NCBI GenBank assembly: GCA_039587215.1
Contig: JBDHIW010000153.1
Coordinates: 1 to 10,814, forward strand
Source of the DNA: CAMYLY01 sp039587215
GTDB lineage: Bacteria > Gemmatimonadota > Gemmatimonadetes > Gemmatimonadales > GWC2-71-9
Direction of reading: 5' to 3'
DNA: 10,814 nucleotides
The notes under the pieces are model-generated. The model saw nothing but the letters and a program-made list of their open reading frames with translations, made no database searches and was not told the origin of the DNA. Below are positions 7,150-10,814 of the stretch, in pieces; position 1 is the stretch's first letter; each line of letters starts with the position of its first letter. Position numbers and translations under genes: made by a program.

Positions 7150-7578
7150 ATGCCGCGGATCACAGCCGAACTCACGCACGGTACTCAGGTCACTATCTCG
7201 GACGGCACCCACGAGTGGCGCGCGGACGAACCCGCTCGCCTCGGTGGGACCGATACGGGACCCACGCCCTACGAGCAGCTTCTGGGCGCGCTCGCCGCAT
7301 GCACGTGCATGACGCTGGCGATGTACTGCCGGTTCAGGGAGATCCCGCTCACCGCCGTGCGGGCGAGCTACGACCACGACCGGGTCCACTCCGACGACTG
7401 CGAGGAGTGCGAGAACCCCGACGGCGGCTTCATCGAACGCGTCACGTCACACGTGCAGATCGAAGGCACCATGACGGACGCACAGCGTGACCGACTCACG
7501 GCCGTTGCGGCGCGGTGCCCGGTCCACAAGACGCTCGAGCGCGGCCTCGTCCTCGTGGACCACGTGGAGTTCGTCTAG
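7150..7578 (+). CDS. OsmC/Ohr-family protein (probable thiol peroxidase)
   Basis: 142 residues, a full single OsmC domain. OsmC/Ohr proteins reduce organic or inorganic peroxides with a reactive cysteine pair in the cytoplasm. The two expected cysteines are present: C51 in AACTCMTL at the start of the central helix, and C123 in RCPVHKTLE. Also seen are GPTPYEQLLGAL before the first cysteine and the insert DCEECE (83-88), which adds two more cysteines and is typical of the OsmC subgroup linked to alpha/beta hydrolases. C53 is an additional cysteine next to the peroxidatic one. It follows the hydrolase by 15 bases and is the last gene of the plus-strand cluster; its stop shares a CTAG with the opposite gene. 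No dedicated reductant gene is nearby. Bacillithiol is a possible electron source, given bshB1 upstream, but that is inference. Confidence 0.9.
   Translation: MPRITAELTHGTQVTISDGTHEWRADEPARLGGTDTGPTPYEQLLGALAACTCMTLAMYCRFREIPLTAVRASYDHDRVHSDDCEECENPDGGFIERVTSHVQIEGTMTDAQRDRLTAVAARCPVHKTLERGLVLVDHVEFV
7575..7578. other. Convergent stop codons sharing one CTAG
   Basis: The palindrome CTAG gives TAG at 7576-7578 for the OsmC gene on the plus strand and TAG at 7577-7575 for the binding-protein gene on the minus strand. The two genes overlap by these four bases, so there is no intergenic space for a terminator. No hairpin followed by a T-tract was seen on either side. Confidence 0.95.
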
Positions 7579-8468
7579 GGAGCGCCCGCCGGCTCGGCCA
7601 GGAACGCGCGGACCACGGCCGGGATGTCCTGTCGGTCGACGTCCACCGCGCGGTTGAGTCGTCGCATCGTGGCGTCGTCGATGATGCCGCCGAGATTCTC
7701 CAACACCTCTCGAACCACCGGGATCTCCCACACCGGCGCACGCACCACAGGAGCCGCTTCGTACGGAGGGAAGTAGCCGAGGTCGTCCCGCAGGTGCACC
7801 AGATCGAGCGCGTCGATCTGTCCGTCCGTTGCATTCCCCGCGATGACGTCGACCTCGCCATCCGCCAGCGCTCGGTACGTGAGTCCGAGATCCATGACGG
7901 CAGGCCGATCACCGAACGCGAAGCCGTACCGTTCGACCAGCCCCGGCAGCCCATCGGCCCGGTCCGCGAACTCGTAGCCGAACCCGGGGCGCCACGCGCG
8001 GGCGTGCGGCACCGCGTCCGAGAGAGTCTGCAGCTCCAGCGCCCGCGCGTCGGCGCCCCGGACCAGGATCGCAAACGTATTGTCGAATCCCAGCGGCGGC
8101 CCCCACACGAGGTCCCACTGCTCCCGATACGCACGCTCGACCTCCCGCCGCACGGTCTCGGGGTCGTGGACGATCGGACGCTCGAGCACAGCGGCGTACG
8201 CGGTACCACCGTACTCCACGTAGACGTCGATCTGCCCTCGGGTGATGGCCTCGTGGCAGATGAACGTCCCGCCAAGGTTGAAGCGCCGGTCGACCCGCCG
8301 GCCCGCCTGTTCGAGACGCTGCGCCACGATCTCCCCGAGAATGATCGACTCGGTGAAGTTCTTGGAACCGACGACGATCGGCGCCTCACCGCCGCACGCG
8401 ACCGTCATCGCCAGCACCAGCACGGCCCCGAGGCCGCGGCGGCGCATCAGGTTCGCCGCCAATCCCAT
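7575..8468 (-). CDS. Osmoprotectant ABC transporter substrate-binding lipoprotein (OpuAC/OsmF type)
   Basis: 297 residues from the ATG at 8468, which has GGAG at 8474-8477 five bases upstream. A second ATG at 8447 (290 residues) sits in a TGATG overlap with the permease stop and gives the shorter signal MRRRGLGAVLVLAMTVAC. Either start leaves a signal peptide ending in TVAC with a lipid-acceptor cysteine (C25 from the longer start), so the mature protein is probably membrane-anchored outside the cytoplasm. The lipobox is slightly unusual, with T at -3. The mature part opens with IVVGSKNFTESIILGEIVAQ, the hallmark of glycine betaine/choline binding proteins of the OpuCC/OsmF kind, followed by LGGTFICHEAITRGQIDVYVEYGGTA and NATDGQID. 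It would capture betaine-like compounds for the importer below. The exact ligand cannot be read from the sequence. Confidence 0.9.
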   Translation of the reverse strand: MGLAANLMRRRGLGAVLVLAMTVACGGEAPIVVGSKNFTESIILGEIVAQRLEQAGRRVDRRFNLGGTFICHEAITRGQIDVYVEYGGTAYAAVLERPIVHDPETVRREVERAYREQWDLVWGPPLGFDNTFAILVRGADARALELQTLSDAVPHARAWRPGFGYEFADRADGLPGLVERYGFAFGDRPAVMDLGLTYRALADGEVDVIAGNATDGQIDALDLVHLRDDLGYFPPYEAAPVVRAPVWEIPVVREVLENLGGIIDDATMRRLNRAVDVDRQDIPAVVRAFLAEPAGAP

Positions 8469-9085
8469 CGCCGCTCCAGCAGATGCAGGCCACCGTCCAG
8501 CAGGAGCGCCAGGAGCGCGGCCGGGACGGCACCCGCCAGAATCACCGCGTGGTCCACCCGCGCGACACCCTGGAAGATGAACACGCCGAGTCCCCCGGCA
8601 CCGATCGCCGCCGCGATCGTCGCGACGCCGACGCCGACCACCGTCGCGACCCGCACGCCCGCGAGGACGACCGGAAGCGCCAGCGGCAGCTCTACCATCC
8701 ACAGGCGTTCGCGGTCGGTCATCCCCATCCCCAGCGCGGCGTCACGGACCGACGGCGCAATGCCATGGATCCCCGTAAACGTGTTCCGCACGATCGGCAG
8801 CAGCGCATAGACGATCAGGGCGACGATCGCCGAGCGTGCCCCGATGCCGCCCAACAGCGGCAGCGGAATGAGGAACCCGAAGAGCGCCAAGCTCGGGACC
8901 GTCTGCAGAACGTTCGCGGCGGCCAGGATCGGGCCGCGCATCGCCGAGCGCCGGGCAATCAGCACCCCGAGCGGCACGCCGACGCCTGCCGCGACCAGCG
9001 TCGACACGCCGACCAGCACGAGGTGCTCCAGCGTGCGGGCGCCGATCTCGGACGCGTTCGCCGTCGCGTAGGCCCAAAAACTCAT
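8447..9085 (-). CDS. Osmoprotectant ABC transporter permease (OpuCB/YehW type)
   Basis: 212 residues, the typical size of an OpuCB/OpuCD-like inner-membrane permease of the binding-protein-dependent family. About five hydrophobic segments are visible, for example HLVLVGVSTLVAAGVGVPLG, SAIVALIVYALLPIV and VILAGAVPAALLALLL. The cytoplasmic EAA loop that docks the ATPase reads VRDAALGMGMTDRERLWMVELPLALP (split here as VRDAALGMGM then TDRERLWMVELPLALP). The start ATG at 9085 overlaps the ATPase stop as ATGA, with GGGGGAG at 9089-9095 upstream inside a hairpin. The stop at 8447-8449 lies within the next gene's start region. Many related systems have two permeases; only one is present here, so it probably acts as a homodimer. 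Confidence 0.92.
   Translation of the reverse strand: MSFWAYATANASEIGARTLEHLVLVGVSTLVAAGVGVPLGVLIARRSAMRGPILAAANVLQTVPSLALFGFLIPLPLLGGIGARSAIVALIVYALLPIVRNTFTGIHGIAPSVRDAALGMGMTDRERLWMVELPLALPVVLAGVRVATVVGVGVATIAAAIGAGGLGVFIFQGVARVDHAVILAGAVPAALLALLLDGGLHLLERRWDWRRT
8474..8477 (-). promoter_or_regulatory. Ribosome binding site favouring the longer binding-protein start
   Basis: GGAG on the minus strand, five bases before the ATG at 8468 and inside the permease coding region. The alternative ATG at 8447 has no comparable site and would rely on re-initiation at TGATG. Confidence 0.5.
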
Positions 9086-9828
9086 GCGCTCCCCCGGAGC
9101 GCGCGGACGACGTCGTCCTCGCTGCGTTCGAACGCCTTGACGGATCCCGTAAACTGGATCCGCCCCCTGTGGAGCACTACGACGCGGTCGGCAAGCCGTC
9201 GCGCTTCCCCGACATCGTGCGTCACGAAGAGCACGGTCTTGGCCAGTCGGCCCGTGAGCGCGGCGAACTCGTCCTGGAGCGAACGGCGCGTCATCGGATC
9301 GACGGCGCCGAACGGTTCATCGCATAGCAGCACGCCGGGGTCGTGCGCGAGGGCGCGGGCCACACCGACCCGCTGGCGCTGTCCGCCCGAGAGCTGGTGC
9401 GGTCGGCGCGCGCCGACGTCGTCCGGATCGAGTCCCACCAGTGCGAGGAGTTCGCGCGCCCGCTCTTCTCGCCGCGCCGGCGTCCACCCTTCCAGCTTGG
9501 GCACGAGCTCGACGTTGGCGCGCACGCTCAGGTGGGGAAACAGCCCGACGTCTTGGATGACGTACCCGGTGGACCGTCGCAGCCGCACCGGGTCCCACGC
9601 CGTGGTCGCCCGGCCCAGGACCGTCACGGTCCCCGTGCGGGGGTGAGCCAGCGCGTTCACGAGGCGAAGCAGCGTCGTCTTGCCCGACCCGCTCTCCCCG
9701 AGCAGCACGACCGTCTCCCCGCGCTCGACGTCCAGATCGACGGGCCCGACGACGTCACGTCCGTCGTAGCCGAACGTGACCGCGCGGAACGCGATGTCCG
9801 TTCCCGCGTCGGCCGCCGACGCCGTCAC
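9082..9828 (-). CDS. Osmoprotectant ABC transporter ATP-binding protein, no CBS domains
   Basis: 248 residues from the GTG at 9828, which overlaps the yjbQ stop as GTGA. The frame is open upstream, but that part lies in yjbQ and is not protein-like. All ABC ATPase motifs are present: Walker A GESGSGKT (44-51), Q-loop with VIQDVGLFPHLSV (90-102), signature LSGGQ (146-150), Walker B VLLCDEP (166-172) and H204 in the switch FVTHD. IQDVGLFPH is typical of the glycine betaine/proline ATPases (OpuCA, OsmV, ProV). It ends soon after the core domain, whereas OpuCA-type proteins usually carry C-terminal CBS domains that sense ionic strength. Uptake is therefore probably not gated through the ATPase in the usual way. 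It powers the permease (8447-9085) and binding protein (7575-8468). Confidence 0.92.
   Translation of the reverse strand: MTASAADAGTDIAFRAVTFGYDGRDVVGPVDLDVERGETVVLLGESGSGKTTLLRLVNALAHPRTGTVTVLGRATTAWDPVRLRRSTGYVIQDVGLFPHLSVRANVELVPKLEGWTPARREERARELLALVGLDPDDVGARRPHQLSGGQRQRVGVARALAHDPGVLLCDEPFGAVDPMTRRSLQDEFAALTGRLAKTVLFVTHDVGEARRLADRVVVLHRGRIQFTGSVKAFERSEDDVVRALRGSA
9086..9102 (-). promoter_or_regulatory. Hairpin covering the permease ribosome binding site
   Basis: GCGCTCC (9086-9092) and GGAGCGC (9096-9102) are perfect inverted repeats around a three-base loop. On the minus-strand mRNA the 7-bp, all-but-one-G:C stem ends exactly at the base before the permease AUG and takes up its GGGGGAG Shine-Dalgarno. 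It lies within the last codons of the ATPase gene, so ribosomes finishing the ATPase (stop 9084-9082) would melt it. This would couple permease synthesis to ATPase translation. The structure is seen; the function is inferred. Confidence 0.55.
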
Positions 9829-10241
9829 TCGCCGACGACGACTCCGACCACTTCGCGCGTCCGATCCCGGTTGTCGAGATTGACGAGCAGGATCTCCTGC
9901 CACGTGCCCAGCTGTAGCTCGCCGTCGATGACCGGGACCGCGATGCTGGTCTTGAGCAGCGCCGACCGCACGTGCGAGAAGCCGTTCCCGTCGCCGTACG
10001 CCGCGTTGTGGGCATACTCCGCATCCACGGGGGCAAGCTGGTCGAGGGCGCGGCGCAGATCGGCCAGCGCCCCGCGCTCGTACTCGATGGTCGTGATGGC
10101 TCCGGTCGAGCCGGTGAGGTGCACGACGGCCGTACCCGTCTGCACTCCCGAATCCGCCACGAGCTGCCGGACCTCCGGCGAGATGTTCCGCTCGCCGAAT
10201 TCCTCCGCCAGCGTGAAGTTCCACCGTCGCGCCAGTGCCAT
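9825..10241 (-). CDS. YjbQ/UPF0047 family protein
   Basis: 138 residues, the usual length of this small single-domain family, which forms compact trimers. The start ATG at 10241 follows GGGGGAG (10244-10250) at short spacing; the frame extends further upstream, but only into the deacetylase gene. Signatures: TGSTGAITTIEYE (43-55), a histidine/aspartate cluster H78...GDGNGFSH (83-90) with D84, N86 and H90, VPVIDGELQLGTWQEI (102-116), and the conserved C-terminal NLDNRDRTREV (121-131). Members have been annotated as secondary thiamine-phosphate synthase because some can weakly replace ThiE, but the true role is unsettled. It overlaps the importer ATPase gene by four bases (GTGA), so it is translationally linked to the osmoprotectant system. 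Nothing in the sequence explains why. Confidence 0.9.
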   Translation of the reverse strand: MALARRWNFTLAEEFGERNISPEVRQLVADSGVQTGTAVVHLTGSTGAITTIEYERGALADLRRALDQLAPVDAEYAHNAAYGDGNGFSHVRSALLKTSIAVPVIDGELQLGTWQEILLVNLDNRDRTREVVGVVVGE

Positions 10242-10269
10242 CGCTCCCCCGTCTGTCGTGTCTCGTCGC

Positions 10270-10814
10270 CTACTGCCGCGTGGCGGACCCCGCGCGGTCG
10301 GCCACCAAGCGCACCGTGTGCGCGTGAATGCGCACCGTGTCCGCCACGGGTATAGCATACCCCCCAGCCATGACGATCGCGACCGCGCAGCCGCGTGCGC
10401 GGCTCATGTCGAGGACGCAACGATCGCGCGCCGCCAGCCCCTCGTGACTCAGGGCGAGCCGTCCCAGGCGATCACCCACGAACGGGTCGGCACCCGCCAG
10501 ATAGACCACCAGTTCGGGCCGGGCCGCGGTGAAGGCGCGCGGTAGTTCCCGGTCCAACGTGCCGAGGTAGGCCGCGTCCGCGGTGCCGTCGGCGAGCGGA
10601 ACGTCGTGATCGCTGGGCACTTTGGTGAAGGGGAAGTTCCGCTCGCCGAAGACGTCGAACGTGTACACGTCGGGGTCGTCTCGGAAGATGGCCGCCGTCC
10701 CGTTGCCCTGATGCACGTCCGCATCGACCACCAGCGCCCGTCGGATCACCCCCTCCGCCCGAAGCACGCGGAGCGCAACGGCGACGTCATTGAACACGCA
10801 GTAGCCCTCACCCC
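10270..10814 (-). CDS. Histone-deacetylase-family (AcuC/HDAC-like) amidohydrolase, N-terminus outside window
   Basis: The frame is open to the window edge, so the first part of the protein, including the usual active-site histidine pair, is missing; about 181 residues are seen. They begin with GEGYCVFNDVAVA, the conserved segment just after that pair. Then comes VVDADVHQGNGTAAIF, with D and H zinc ligands as in HDACs, GERNFPF, a run SDHDVPLADGTAD typical of HDAC11-like (class IV) and bacterial relatives, YLAGADPFVGDRLG with the third zinc aspartate, and MAGGYA with the catalytic tyrosine. The residues present are consistent with an active zinc deacetylase of acetyl-lysine, acetylpolyamine or similar amides; the substrate is not evident. 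The stop (10272-10270) is 28 bases from the yjbQ start, so it probably heads or belongs to the same minus-strand operon. Confidence 0.92.
   Translation of the reverse strand, partial: GEGYCVFNDVAVALRVLRAEGVIRRALVVDADVHQGNGTAAIFRDDPDVYTFDVFGERNFPFTKVPSDHDVPLADGTADAAYLGTLDRELPRAFTAARPELVVYLAGADPFVGDRLGRLALSHEGLAARDRCVLDMSRARGCAVAIVMAGGYAIPVADTVRIHAHTVRLVADRAGSATRQ

Noticed and set aside
7555..7565. CGTGG-A-CCACG inverted repeat near the convergent stops as a bidirectional terminator
   Set aside because: The loop is one base, there is no T-tract on either strand, and it lies inside the OsmC coding region.
8483..9646. A 387-codon plus-strand open frame opposite the importer genes
   Set aside because: Antisense to a permease and an ATPase with all family motifs; Arg/His/Gln-rich composition without recognisable domains.
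10349..10362. AT-rich island (TATAGCATAC) as a promoter for yjbQ on the minus strand
   Set aside because: It is accounted for by the codons of the conserved GGYA segment of the deacetylase, and I found no matching -35 box; at best a weak internal promoter.
1..10814. Phage, IS, toxin-antitoxin, CRISPR or defence genes
   Set aside because: No transposase, integrase, nuclease, spacer-like repeat or terminal inverted repeat was seen; every stretch is filled by recognisable transport or metabolic genes.

Overview
This is a GC-rich, gene-dense chromosomal window with almost no intergenic DNA. No IS element, integrase, CRISPR array, tRNA or rRNA was seen. The content is mostly housekeeping and transport. 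A BshB1-type bacillithiol deacetylase together with stacked MacB/FtsX-type permeases suggests a high-GC bacterium of the Gemmatimonadota or Acidobacteriota kind. This taxonomic guess is an inference from gene content, not an identification.

Plus strand, 1-7578. Three tandem MacB-like ABC permeases (the first truncated by the window edge) run directly into bshB1, whose start codon lies inside the last permease gene. After the only gap of note in this half (46 bases) come a cysteine desulfurase and mnmA (tRNA 2-thiouridine synthase), overlapping as ATGA. This pair is a natural sulfur relay: the desulfurase makes persulfide and MnmA places the sulfur on U34 of tRNA. As given, mnmA is disrupted: after about residue 299 the family sequence moves to another frame and a short piece of the C-terminal domain is missing. 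A small DUF2780-like protein, an alpha/beta hydrolase and an OsmC-family protein follow. The last two look like the separated halves of a protein that I recall as a single fusion elsewhere.

Minus strand, 10814-7575. In transcription order there is a histone-deacetylase-family enzyme (N-terminus outside the window), a YjbQ/UPF0047 protein, and a compact osmoprotectant (glycine betaine/choline type) importer of ATPase, one permease and a substrate-binding lipoprotein. The YjbQ, ATPase, permease and binding-protein genes overlap end to end, so translational coupling is likely. A perfect 7-bp hairpin covers the ribosome binding site of the permease.

The two gene clusters converge at 7575-7578, where one CTAG holds both stop codons. 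I found no clear new multi-gene system. The points most worth checking are the broken mnmA, the hairpin at the ATPase/permease junction, the split hydrolase/OsmC pair and the A-B-A permease array.
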